Source of the DNA: CAZYTM01 sp964649725
Lineage (GTDB): Bacteria; Desulfobacterota; Desulfuromonadia; Geobacterales; Geobacteraceae
Assembly: GCA_964649725.1 (NCBI GenBank)
Contig: CAZYTM010000001.1
Span: forward strand, 806,001-870,000
DNA length: 64,000 bases
Reading direction: 5' to 3'
A program made the translations under genes and the position numbers. Shown here one piece after another: positions 51,125 to 59,670 of this stretch. The notes beneath the pieces were generated by a model. It was not told the DNA's origin. It saw nothing but the letters and a program-made list of their open reading frames with translations, and did not search any database. Position 1 is the stretch's first letter. Each line of letters opens with the position of its first letter.

Positions 51125-52713
51125 CCAGTCGGGTGAGGATCCTTTGCGTCGATGATGAGCCATATGTGCTGAAGTCGCTTCGCCGCCTCTTCATCCAGAC
51201 TGAATTCGATCCGGTCTTTGCCAACAGTGGCCAGGAGGCGCTCGCTCTTATTGCTGACGAGGAGTTTGCCGCAGTAATCACCGACTACCGGATGCCGGGG
51301 ATGAACGGGGTCGAACTCCTCGGCCATGTCTTTCAGCGCACAGCAAAGACGGCCCGGCTGGTACTTTCCGGATATGCAGATGTCAGCACTGTTCTGGAGG
51401 CGGTCAACAACGGTCGGGTGGACAAGTTCATCCCCAAGCCGTGGGATGACGATAAACTGCTGCAGATGCTCAGGGAAGGGGTGGAGCGTTTCCGTCTGGC
51501 AGAAAAGGAGCAGCAGAAAAAGGTAAAGCTGCACAAGCATAGTCTGCAGCTGGTCCATCATAACCTGCAACTCCGCTCGGTCCTCGATGCCAAGCAGGCG
51601 GCCCTGAAGGCGAGCGAGTCAAGGCTCAGGGAGGCCCAGCAGATTGCCGGGCTGGGGGACTGGGAGTGGAGCTGCGCCACCGATGAACTCTCCTGGTCCG
51701 AGAACATGTTTGCCATCCATGGCATAACCACTATCCTTCCTGACATGTCCGCCTATCTGCAGTCTCTTCCCGACAAGGAACAGTACCGCTGCCGGATACT
51801 GCTGCAAGAGGCGCTGGCAGGTCCGGAAGAGTTCAATTTCGAGCACCTGATCAGTCTGCCGGATGGTGAATTGCGGCAGATGCTGGTCAGGGGGCGGCTC
51901 TGGCACGATGAAGAGGGGGGGGTAATAGGCCTGCGCGGTACCAGCCAGGATGTTACCGAGCAGAAAATGGTGGAAGCCGAACTGCAGAGGCTCAATGCCG
52001 AACTGGAGGAACGTGTCAGGGTCAGGACCATGGAGTTGGAGAGGGTTGTCAAGGAGCTGGATGCATTCACTGCCGCGGTCTCCCACGACCTGCGTGCTCC
52101 GTTGCGCCATCTGTACGGTTATGCCGAATGTCTGCTGGAAGAGCTGGGGAATAATGCCCCAGCAAATCTGCTCAACATTGCCGAGCGAATCCATGAACGC
52201 TCCAATACTGCCTCTGAATTAGTGAGTTCATTGCTGGAGCTCTCCCAACTGAACCGCCTGCCGCTGCAAAAGGAGCCGATCGATCTGACCCTGCTGGCCA
52301 AGCAGGTAGTGGAAGAGATTGAGCCCATTTACACCGGTTCGCTGGCTGACTGGCAGATTGCTGATGGTCTGCAGGGAGACGGTGACCTGAAACTGATGCG
52401 TATCCTTTTGACCAACCTGCTCGGTAATGCCCGCAAATATGCTGCCAATGTGGCTTCTCCGGTGATATCCTTTGCCTGCCGCCAGGATGCGGAGGAGACG
52501 GTCTATTTTGTCCGGGATAACGGCGCTGGTTTTGATATGACCTATGTCGGCAAACTGTTTCAACCATTCCAGAGGCTCCATTCCCAGGAGGAGTTTCGCG
52601 GTCATGGCATCGGGCTGACCACTGCCGAACGGATAGTCCGCCGCCATGGCGGCAGGATCTGGGCCGAAGGGGAAGCGGGTCACGGGGCGACTTTTTCCTT
52701 TACCCTCAGGTGA
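51121..52713 (+). CDS. receiver-first histidine kinase: REC-PAS-HisKA-HATPase
   Basis: 530 aa. Receiver ~5-125 (Asp55 in VITDYRMPG; LSGYAD; KFIPKPWDD), coiled coil, PAS fold 3 ~175-285 (LGDWEWSCATDELSWSENMF), HisKA with DAFTAAVSHDLRAPLRHLYG, HATPase with NLLGNARKYAAN, DNGAGFD, HGIGLTTAERI. The HisKA is of the phytochrome-kinase type, unlike the HEINNP type of the other four kinases here, so it had a separate origin. GGAGG six bases before the ATG, within the end of the previous gene. Last gene of the cluster. Confidence 0.93.
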   Translation: MTSRVRILCVDDEPYVLKSLRRLFIQTEFDPVFANSGQEALALIADEEFAAVITDYRMPGMNGVELLGHVFQRTAKTARLVLSGYADVSTVLEAVNNGRVDKFIPKPWDDDKLLQMLREGVERFRLAEKEQQKKVKLHKHSLQLVHHNLQLRSVLDAKQAALKASESRLREAQQIAGLGDWEWSCATDELSWSENMFAIHGITTILPDMSAYLQSLPDKEQYRCRILLQEALAGPEEFNFEHLISLPDGELRQMLVRGRLWHDEEGGVIGLRGTSQDVTEQKMVEAELQRLNAELEERVRVRTMELERVVKELDAFTAAVSHDLRAPLRHLYGYAECLLEELGNNAPANLLNIAERIHERSNTASELVSSLLELSQLNRLPLQKEPIDLTLLAKQVVEEIEPIYTGSLADWQIADGLQGDGDLKLMRILLTNLLGNARKYAANVASPVISFACRQDAEETVYFVRDNGAGFDMTYVGKLFQPFQRLHSQEEFRGHGIGLTTAERIVRRHGGRIWAEGEAGHGATFSFTLR

Positions 52714-52870
52714 AGAAAGTTTAAAAGTGGATAGATTCAATCCAGGGCTGATGCTTTTGCTGTCTGTAAACATGAGAGATATCAAGTGGTTGGCGGCTTT
52801 TGCCGGGCATTTTGCTTGACCTGGGGAGTTGAATATGCTATACAGACCCCTCGCCCACGAGGAGGTGTGT

Positions 52871-53341
52871 ATGGTAATAGTGAACCGGTGGGGAATGCTG
52901 ATATTGGCGTTTTGCCTCTGTCAGCTCACCTTTGCGGGCCATAACCGTTCCCTGCAGGCTGAAGAGATCCCCCCTAAGAGTAACAACAAACCAGTCGTAA
53001 CGGCCATGTCTGAAGATGAACCGGCAGGGATGGTAGGGATAGCCTCCTACTACGCCAGCCGTTATGCCGGTCGACGGACCACCTCAGGGGTCCGTTACCA
53101 TCCTGACAAGATGACCGCTGCCCATCAGTCGCTGCCGCTCGGGAGCAAGGTCAGGGTGATCAATCTGGCCAACGACAAAGAGGTGGTGGTGACAGTCAAT
53201 GACCGCTGCCGCAAAAGGAAGAAGCCATTTATCGACCTCTCCAGGGCTGCAGCGAAAGAGCTCGGTTTTTTTGGCAAGGGGATAACCAGAGTCCGGATCA
53301 TCCCGCTTAAGGATGACGAGGAAGAGGAAGAAGAGAGCTGA
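52871..53341 (+). CDS. RlpA-like double-psi beta-barrel protein
   Basis: 156 aa from the ATG at 52871, chosen because GAGGAGG ends four bases before it. Signal peptide ~5-22 (MLILAFCLCQLTFA). RlpA-type domain ~50-145: GIASYYASRYAGRRTTSGVR, MTAAHQSLPLGSKVRVINL, VNDRC, FIDLSRAAAKELGF. RlpA proteins bind or cut denuded glycan strands of peptidoglycan. The usual DRGPF motif is replaced by DRCRKRKKPF, so the catalytic loop is altered and lytic activity is doubtful. Acidic Glu-rich C-terminus. Stand-alone gene after the signalling cluster. Confidence 0.85.
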   Translation: MVIVNRWGMLILAFCLCQLTFAGHNRSLQAEEIPPKSNNKPVVTAMSEDEPAGMVGIASYYASRYAGRRTTSGVRYHPDKMTAAHQSLPLGSKVRVINLANDKEVVVTVNDRCRKRKKPFIDLSRAAAKELGFFGKGITRVRIIPLKDDEEEEEES

Positions 53342-53366
53342 AGAGATATATTGTGGGGCGAAACAG

Positions 53367-53399
53367 GAAGAGGCCGGGGGGAATCCCGGCCTCTTCTTA
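53367..53399. terminator. bidirectional terminator between convergent genes
   Basis: 12-bp GC-rich stem (53367-53378 with 53385-53396), 6-nt loop, followed by TTATTT on the plus strand. It separates the RlpA-like gene from the minus-strand TPR gene. Confidence 0.85.
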
Positions 53400-53434
53400 T
53401 TTATGCGGGTTATTTTAAATAGCAGCGATTCAGG

Positions 53435-55309
53435 TTACTGCGGGGCCTTCTTTGCAGCCGGTTTCTTCGCCACCCCCTTGGTGCTCTTCTTGGTGCTCTT
53501 CTTGCTCTTACCCTTTTTCCCCTTCCGCTTTGATCTCTTCGGTTCCGGAGAGAGTTCGTCGCGGATATTGCTCAATAGCACGGTGGTCTCTTCGAGGGCC
53601 GGGTCGGCCTGCTTTGCTGCTTCCAGTGCCTCCTTGGCCTCGTTGATCCGGCCGGTTTTCATGTAAACCCGCCCCATGGCGTTCAGCGCCTTGGCGTGGT
53701 CGCTCTTCAAGGTGACCGCTTCTTTGTAGCGATTGAGCGCTTCATCGTAATTCTTCTTGAATTCGTGAACCAGACCGAGTTTGTATTGATTGTTCGGGTC
53801 CTTGGGGTTGAGATCGACCGTCTCTTTGAGTAGTACGATCAGCTCATCGTAGTTTTTCTTTTTCACATAGATGGCGGTCAGGGAGTTACGGGCGTCGGTG
53901 TCGTCCTTCTTCAGCTTCAGTACTTCACGATACTCTGCTTCGGCTTCGTCGCTCATGTTGGCACGTTTATAGAGGATTGCCAACTCACGATGGGCATCGA
54001 GGTTCCCCGCATCCAGCTTGAGTGCGGCCTGGTATTCGGCAATGGCCTCTTTCTGCTGTTTGCTGGTCGCATAGACGCGGGCCAGTTTCAGGTGGAGCTG
54101 CGGGGTGTCGTTTTTCCCCTTGATGAGGGTCTGGTACTGCTCGATCGCCTGAGGGTAACTCCCCCGCAAGGTATAGATATCTGCCAGACGGCGGCGCGCA
54201 TCGCTGTTCTCCGGGCTGAAGCCGAGGGTCTGGCGGTACTCCACCACCGCCTCATCGAGATAACCTTTCTTCTCATAGAGGGTGCCTAGGGTGAAGTGTA
54301 CCTCGCCGTTGGTCCCCTTGAGCCGGATAGCTTCCTTGCAGGCGGCAATGGCTTCATCTTCACGACCACCCCCTTTGAGAGCCTCCCCGAGTTTCTGGTA
54401 TGCTTCTGCCCAGTCCGGCTTGTGCTGCAGGGCTGCCTGGAATTCCTTTGCCGCCTTGTCGAACTCTTTGGCCTTGAGGTAATCCTCACCCTTGCGGCTC
54501 AGTTCCAGATGCTCGCTCATGGTCGACCTGCCTGCCAGCAGGAACTCATAATCAGCGCTTTTGCGGTCCCCTTTCAGTTCGTACACCTCTGCCAGGAGGC
54601 GGTGGATCTCCTTATTGCTAGGATTCACAGTTTCGGCTTTTTTCAGCTCTGCCAGGGCCCGGTCAAACTGTTTCAGATTTATGAAGGTTGCTGCCAGCCC
54701 GAGGCGAGCCTGCTCGTTTGCAGGTTCTATGGTCAAGGCGCGGTTGTATTCATCGATAGCGCTATCGGTCATGCCGATATTCTGGTAAATCTCGGCCAGC
54801 CCCGAATGGAGCGTGGCATCGGCCGGAAAGGCCTTTATTGCTTCGCTGTAATGGTAAAGCGCCAGGGTGTTGAGTTTGCGGTCACTGAAAATCCTTGCCA
54901 GCCCTTTGTGGTAACGGGGGTCACTGCTGTATTTCATCGCCTTGGTAAGTTCGACCGCTGCTTCGTCAGACTTCCCCCGCTGCAGATAAATGAGGCCGAG
55001 ATTACCGTTAGCTGCAGTAAAATTAGGATCGAGACGCAATGCTTCGAGATAAGAGGCTGCAGCGCCATCGAAGTTTTTCGTCCGTTCCATGGATATACCC
55101 TTGAGAAAGAATCCTGCAGCGCCTTCGGGGCAGAGGAGCTGCATCTGGGCTTCCAGCTCCGCGATTTCAATGGTGGTTTTTGCCTCGGCCAGCTTGTTGG
55201 CAAGCTGTTTCGCCTCCCCGCATTTGTCCCGCTTCCCGAATCCCCAGTCAAATCCGCAAAGAAGAGGTGCGACAGAGACCAGCAGGATGAAGATGGCAGT
55301 TTTTTTCAT
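53435..55309 (-). CDS. exported tetratricopeptide-repeat protein with Lys-rich tail
   Basis: 624 aa. Signal sequence ~1-18 (KKTAIFILLVSVAPLLCG), borderline lipoprotein-like. From ~70 to ~590 it consists almost entirely of TPR units (34-residue periodicity: SYLEALRLDPNFTAANGNLG, EYNRALTIEPANEQARLGLA, EYQAALKLDAGNLDAHRELA, LKSDHAKALNAMGRVYMKTG), roughly 14-15 in number. The final ~35 residues are strongly basic, with KK/KS and AKKPAAKKA patterns. A periplasmic scaffold is likely; the basic tail could bind envelope polyanions. No enzyme motif. Confidence 0.85.
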   Translation of the reverse strand: MKKTAIFILLVSVAPLLCGFDWGFGKRDKCGEAKQLANKLAEAKTTIEIAELEAQMQLLCPEGAAGFFLKGISMERTKNFDGAAASYLEALRLDPNFTAANGNLGLIYLQRGKSDEAAVELTKAMKYSSDPRYHKGLARIFSDRKLNTLALYHYSEAIKAFPADATLHSGLAEIYQNIGMTDSAIDEYNRALTIEPANEQARLGLAATFINLKQFDRALAELKKAETVNPSNKEIHRLLAEVYELKGDRKSADYEFLLAGRSTMSEHLELSRKGEDYLKAKEFDKAAKEFQAALQHKPDWAEAYQKLGEALKGGGREDEAIAACKEAIRLKGTNGEVHFTLGTLYEKKGYLDEAVVEYRQTLGFSPENSDARRRLADIYTLRGSYPQAIEQYQTLIKGKNDTPQLHLKLARVYATSKQQKEAIAEYQAALKLDAGNLDAHRELAILYKRANMSDEAEAEYREVLKLKKDDTDARNSLTAIYVKKKNYDELIVLLKETVDLNPKDPNNQYKLGLVHEFKKNYDEALNRYKEAVTLKSDHAKALNAMGRVYMKTGRINEAKEALEAAKQADPALEETTVLLSNIRDELSPEPKRSKRKGKKGKSKKSTKKSTKGVAKKPAAKKAPQ

Positions 55310-55480
55310 CGGTTTCCCCGAAAGTAGAGATCATTGTCAAAAGAAAATGAAGTATACACGGCTGAAAGACAAAATTCAAATATTTAGCGTTTTGTGCCAG
55401 GTTAGAGGGCTTCAACGGTGCCAATAGTGCACAATGGTTGGAATTGGTGTCAGCATTGCCTTACTGGAAGCCGGATTGCC

Positions 55481-55508
55481 TTGACTTTCCCGGCAAAGAT
55501 GGTTAAAT
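55481..55508 (+). promoter_or_regulatory. promoter for hsp20-lon-thiL
   Basis: TTGACT (55481-55486), 16-bp spacer, TTAAAT (55503-55508), about 70 bp before the hsp20 start. No CIRCE element or clear sigma32 site was seen. Confidence 0.5.
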
Positions 55509-55582
55509 CATCTAATATTAAAACTATGCCGCAGCATCCCTGTAAATTGCGTGTGAGCTTGCGGCTCTCCCTGAGGGGAATC

Positions 55583-56053
55583 ATGGCTGTTATTCCCAAG
55601 GACCCGTTGGACTGGCTGACGCTGTTCCGTCAACAGATTGACGAAATTTTTAATTACCTCTCTACTTTGCAAGGGAAAGATGAGCGTGGTGAACATGAAT
55701 ATTCACCATTTGTAGATATCTATGAAACTGCCGATAGGTTTATGGTGGAATACGAACTCCCCGGGTTTGAGCCAGAGGACCTGCGGGTCAGCATCTGCTG
55801 CAACATGCTGGTGGTGGAAGGGATCAAGAGGGATGCCGACCGCTGTCAGTCTGGGAACTATATCTGTCTGGAGAGGCATTTCGGCAGATTTTGCCGGGCG
55901 GTGGAGATCCCACCTGCTGTTGATAGCAAGAGCGTAACTGCCCGCTACGAAAAGGGGGTGTTGCAGGTCTCACTCCCCTGGCTGCAGGACAAAGGGAGCA
56001 TTATCAGGAATATACCGATTGCGCAAGGAGATTCAGATGGAAAACAGACCTGA
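55583..56053 (+). CDS. small heat-shock protein Hsp20
   Basis: 156 aa from the ATG at 55583 (GAGGGG just upstream); the frame extends further upstream without family features. Alpha-crystallin domain ~45-140: SPFVDIYETADRFMVEYELP, GFEPEDLRVSICCNMLVVEG, and ARYEKGVLQVSLP, which fits the A-x-x-x-n-GVL signature. It holds unfolding proteins. The gene overlaps lon by 17 bp, coupling holdase and protease production. Confidence 0.93.
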   Translation: MAVIPKDPLDWLTLFRQQIDEIFNYLSTLQGKDERGEHEYSPFVDIYETADRFMVEYELPGFEPEDLRVSICCNMLVVEGIKRDADRCQSGNYICLERHFGRFCRAVEIPPAVDSKSVTARYEKGVLQVSLPWLQDKGSIIRNIPIAQGDSDGKQT

Positions 56054-58490
56054 GACCGAAGAGTTGAAAATACCAGAAGTTCTGCCCCTGTTGCCGGTAC
56101 GGGACGTAGTGGTCTACCCCTATATGATTCTCCCTCTCTTTGTCGGCCGGGAGATATCCATTGCTGCTGTTGACAATGCCTTGTCTCATGACCGGTTGAT
56201 CTTCCTCGCCACCCAGAAGGATGTCAGTGATGAAGATCCCACTCCTGACTCCATTTATGAGGTTGGCACCGTGGCAATGATCATGCGGATGCTGAAGCTC
56301 CCCGACGGCCGGGTAAAGATCCTTGTGCAGGGTTTGACCAAGGGGAGAATAACAGCCTATGAAGGGGAGAAGCCCTTTTATTCGGTGCGCATAGCACGCA
56401 TTACCGAACCTGTCGAAGCAGAAAGTTCGCTGGAGACTGAAGCCCTGATGCGCACCGTCAAGGAGCAGCTGGCGAAGATAATCTCCCTGGGCAAGGTCAT
56501 CTCTCCGGAGGTGATGGTGATCCTTGAGAATATGCAGGAGCCAGGTAGCCTCTCTGACCTGGTGGCGAGCAATATCGGTCTGAAGGTTGAGGAGGCCCAG
56601 CGCCTGCTGGAGATAATCGATCCGCTGGAGCGGTTGAAGAAGGTGAATGAACTCCTTAACAAGGAGTATGAGCTGCTCAACATGCAGGCCAGAATCCAGT
56701 CTGCTGCCAAAGAGGAGATGGGAAAGAGCCAGCGGGAGTATTTTCTCCGCGAACAACTCCGCGCGATCCAGCAGGAGTTGGGGGAGACCGATGCCCGGGC
56801 CGAGGAGATCAATGAACTGCGCAAGGCGATAGAGAGCTCCAAAATGCCGCCGCAGGTGGAGAAGGAAGCGCTCAAGCAGCTGGGCCGACTGGAGCAGATG
56901 CATCCTGACGCTGCTGAATCAGGGATGTTGCGAACCTTTCTCGACTGGATGGTGGAACTCCCCTGGAGCAAGTCGACCAAGGATTCTCTGGAGATCAAGC
57001 GGGCCAAGGAGATTCTCGACGAGGACCATTACTATCTGGAGAAGATCAAAGAACGTATCCTCGAGTATCTGGCAGTGCGGAAACTGAAAAAGAAGATGAA
57101 GGGGCCGATACTCTGTTTCGTCGGCCCGCCGGGTGTCGGCAAAACCTCGCTGGGGAAATCGATAGCCAGGGCGATGGGGCGCAAGTTCGTCCGTATTTCG
57201 CTGGGTGGCGTCCGGGATGAGGCTGAGATCCGTGGACATCGCCGTACCTATGTCGGTGCGTTGCCCGGGCGGATACTCCAGGGGCTCAAGCAGGCCGGTT
57301 CCAACAATCCGGTCTTCATGCTCGACGAGCTGGACAAGATCGGTGCTGATTTCCGTGGCGACCCTTCATCGGCATTGCTGGAGGTACTCGATCCGGAACA
57401 GAACCACACTTTTTCGGACCACTACATAAACCTCCCCTTCAACCTCTCCAATGTTATGTTCATTGCCACGGCCAACCAGATCGATCCGGTGCCGGGTCCA
57501 TTGCAGGACCGCATGGAGGTGATCAATCTCTCCGGCTACATGGAAGAGGAGAAGCTGCAGATCGCCAAGCGTTATCTGGTGCCGCGACAGATCAAGGAGA
57601 ACGGCATCACCGAGAAGATACTGACCTTTTCTGATGAGGCGATCAAGACCATAATCGGCAAATATACCCGCGAGGCTGGTCTGCGCAACCTAGAACGGGA
57701 GATCGGCAGTATCTGTCGCAAGGTGGCCCGCAAGGTGGCGGAAGGGGAGAAGCGGCACTATCCCATCAGTGCTTCTACTGTGGCCAAATATCTCGGTCCC
57801 CCCCGGTTTCTCCGCGAAGAGGAGATGGAGAAGAACGAAGTCGGCGTCGTCACCGGTCTGGCCTGGACTCCGGTAGGTGGTGAAGTACTTTACGTGGAAG
57901 CGACCATCATGCAGGGGAAGGGTGGGCTGACACTCACCGGCCAACTGGGGGATGTGATGAAAGAGTCGGTGCAGGCAGCTCTCTCTTATATCCGCTCCAG
58001 GGAGAAGGATTTCCGTCTGCCGGACGATTTTTTCCATAACATGGAGATACATATCCATGTGCCGGCGGGCGCTATCCCCAAAGATGGCCCATCGGCCGGA
58101 GTCACCATGGCCACAGCCCTGGTATCGGCGCTGACCAGAATACCGGTCCGCAAGGATGTTGCCATGACTGGCGAGATAACCCTGCGCGGCAAGGTCCTCC
58201 CTATCGGCGGGCTGAAGGAGAAGATGCTGGCGGCAATCCGGGCCGGAGTCACCACAATTATCATCCCGGAACAGAACCGGAAGGATCTGGTGGAAATCCC
58301 CCGGCATATTCTGAAAAAGGTCGATATCGTCTCGGTCAAGACTATTGATGAAGTGCTCAAGGTGGCCCTGGAGAAGTATCCACCCCCCTCGCCGGGAAGG
58401 GATAAGCCGGCGACAGTAAAAGGGAAATCTACCCCTGCCCGCGTTTTGGTGACGTCGCGTAAAGGGGTGCTGGCCGGGGCCAAGGGGTGA
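56037..58490 (+). CDS. lon: ATP-dependent protease Lon
   Basis: 817 aa from the ATG at 56037 (AAGGAG upstream). N-terminal substrate domain ~10-200 (LPLLPVRDVVVYPYMILPLF), long coiled coil, AAA+ domain with Walker A GPPGVGKTS (~363-371) and Walker B FMLDELDKIG, and a C-terminal Ser-Lys protease with S686 in PKDGPSAG and K727 in GGLKEKMLAA. Degrades misfolded and short-lived regulators in the cytoplasm. The ~40-residue C-terminal tail is basic and ends in AGAKG. Overlaps hsp20 and thiL. Confidence 0.97.
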   Translation: MENRPETEELKIPEVLPLLPVRDVVVYPYMILPLFVGREISIAAVDNALSHDRLIFLATQKDVSDEDPTPDSIYEVGTVAMIMRMLKLPDGRVKILVQGLTKGRITAYEGEKPFYSVRIARITEPVEAESSLETEALMRTVKEQLAKIISLGKVISPEVMVILENMQEPGSLSDLVASNIGLKVEEAQRLLEIIDPLERLKKVNELLNKEYELLNMQARIQSAAKEEMGKSQREYFLREQLRAIQQELGETDARAEEINELRKAIESSKMPPQVEKEALKQLGRLEQMHPDAAESGMLRTFLDWMVELPWSKSTKDSLEIKRAKEILDEDHYYLEKIKERILEYLAVRKLKKKMKGPILCFVGPPGVGKTSLGKSIARAMGRKFVRISLGGVRDEAEIRGHRRTYVGALPGRILQGLKQAGSNNPVFMLDELDKIGADFRGDPSSALLEVLDPEQNHTFSDHYINLPFNLSNVMFIATANQIDPVPGPLQDRMEVINLSGYMEEEKLQIAKRYLVPRQIKENGITEKILTFSDEAIKTIIGKYTREAGLRNLEREIGSICRKVARKVAEGEKRHYPISASTVAKYLGPPRFLREEEMEKNEVGVVTGLAWTPVGGEVLYVEATIMQGKGGLTLTGQLGDVMKESVQAALSYIRSREKDFRLPDDFFHNMEIHIHVPAGAIPKDGPSAGVTMATALVSALTRIPVRKDVAMTGEITLRGKVLPIGGLKEKMLAAIRAGVTTIIIPEQNRKDLVEIPRHILKKVDIVSVKTIDEVLKVALEKYPPPSPGRDKPATVKGKSTPARVLVTSRKGVLAGAKG

Positions 58491-59479
58491 AACTGGGAGA
58501 ACTGGGAGAGTTCGGCCTTATCGAGCGTATCGCTGCCCGGGTTGCCCCGCAAAGATCTGTAAAGAGAGGTATCGGTGACGATGCTGCGGTAATCGAGCCG
58601 ACCGCAAAGAGACAGACTCTTCTCTCCACTGATATGCTGGTGGAGGGGGTTCATTTTGACCTCTCTTACGGTGATCCGGTACTCCTTGGTCGCAAAGCCC
58701 TGGCCGTGAATATCTCCGATATCGCTGCAATGGGTGGGGAGTCGCGCCAGTTTCTGCTTGGTTTGGCGATCCCGCGGAGTATGCCGGTGGAAGTCATCGA
58801 CGGTTTCCTGGACGGCCTCCTTGGCATGGCTGCCGAGCACGACTTGGCGCTGATCGGTGGCGATACCTGTGCGTCGCCAGGTGGATTGGTGATCTCTGTC
58901 ACCATCATCGGTGAACAGCAGGGAGAACTGGTGGTGACCCGCTCTGGAGCGCTCCCCGGTGATCTGGTCTGCGTAACCGGGACGTTAGGTGATGCTGCAT
59001 TGGGGTTAAAGCTGCTGCAACAGGGGGTTACCCAGGGGATGGCGGTCAAACGCCAACTCGATCCTCGGCCGCGGGCCCGTGAGGGGGTGGCATTGGCTTC
59101 TGCCGGTCTTGCCAGCGCTATGATCGATCTGAGTGATGGATTACTGGCAGATTTAGGCCACATTCTGGAGAAATCAAGGGTCGGGGGACGACTTGAACTC
59201 GATAAGCTCCCTGTTTCTGCTGAACTGCGCCAGGCGGTTGGTATTCATGCGATAGACCCTTATGAACTGGCACTGGCCGGAGGGGAAGATTATGAACTGC
59301 TCTTTACCGTTACGCCTGGCCGGCTTGCTGAGGCGACAGCAGCTCTGCAGGCATGCGATGCTGGATGCACAGTAATCGGGGTAATTGACGATAGCAAAGT
59401 TCTGAAAATATTTACAGCTGAGGGTAAAGAGTATCTGCCAAAGGATCGCGGATATGACCATTTTACCCCGGCAGATTGA
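58487..59479 (+). CDS. thiL: thiamine-monophosphate kinase
   Basis: 330 aa, GTG start overlapping the lon stop. It phosphorylates thiamine monophosphate to the diphosphate. IGDDAAVI, LLSTDMLVEGVHFDL, GRKALAVNISDIAAMGG, LIGGDTCASPGGLVISVTII and MIDLSDGLLADL are ThiL signatures for Mg-ATP and substrate. GEDYELLFTV marks the C-terminal half. A promoter for the chemosensory genes overlaps its stop codon. Confidence 0.95.
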   Translation: MKLGELGEFGLIERIAARVAPQRSVKRGIGDDAAVIEPTAKRQTLLSTDMLVEGVHFDLSYGDPVLLGRKALAVNISDIAAMGGESRQFLLGLAIPRSMPVEVIDGFLDGLLGMAAEHDLALIGGDTCASPGGLVISVTIIGEQQGELVVTRSGALPGDLVCVTGTLGDAALGLKLLQQGVTQGMAVKRQLDPRPRAREGVALASAGLASAMIDLSDGLLADLGHILEKSRVGGRLELDKLPVSAELRQAVGIHAIDPYELALAGGEDYELLFTVTPGRLAEATAALQACDAGCTVIGVIDDSKVLKIFTAEGKEYLPKDRGYDHFTPAD

Positions 59480-59516
59480 CTTGTTGCGTGATATTTGCTA
59501 TAAAATCAGCTGATTT
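59476..59516 (+). promoter_or_regulatory. promoter of chemosensory operon with overlapping 14-bp palindrome
   Basis: TTGACT (59476-59481), 17-bp spacer, TATAAA (59499-59504). Perfect palindrome AAATCAG-CTGATTT at 59503-59516 spans the end of the -10 box and the expected start of transcription. Strong core promoter; the palindrome is an operator candidate. Confidence 0.7.
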
Positions 59517-59544
59517 AACCCCGTTGATGCCAGGAAGGGGTTGC

Positions 59545-59670
59545 ATGACCCATCAGAAAACTATCCTAAACTGTCAGGAGCTGGCTGTCCCACCGGGGGG
59601 CCTGTATAGCAGCGCCTCTAAGCTGCTGGATGGTAACCTCTCCGGAGAACTGCAGCGCCATGGGGAATGA
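59545..59670 (+). CDS. possible 41-residue protein upstream of and overlapping cheR
   Basis: ATG preceded by AGGAAGGGG at good spacing, directly downstream of the promoter. The product reads MTHQKTILNCQELAVPPGGL and continues for 21 residues, ending 11 bp after the second possible cheR ATG (59660). Not recognised. It could be a small protein or a coupling leader for cheR translation. cheR itself has no better ribosome binding site, which gives this frame some weight. Confidence 0.35.
   Translation: MTHQKTILNCQELAVPPGGLYSSASKLLDGNLSGELQRHGE

Noticed and set aside
55418..55582. CIRCE element or sigma32 promoter before hsp20
   Set aside because: No TTAGCACTC-type inverted repeat and no CCCCAT-type -10; only a sigma70-like pair was found.
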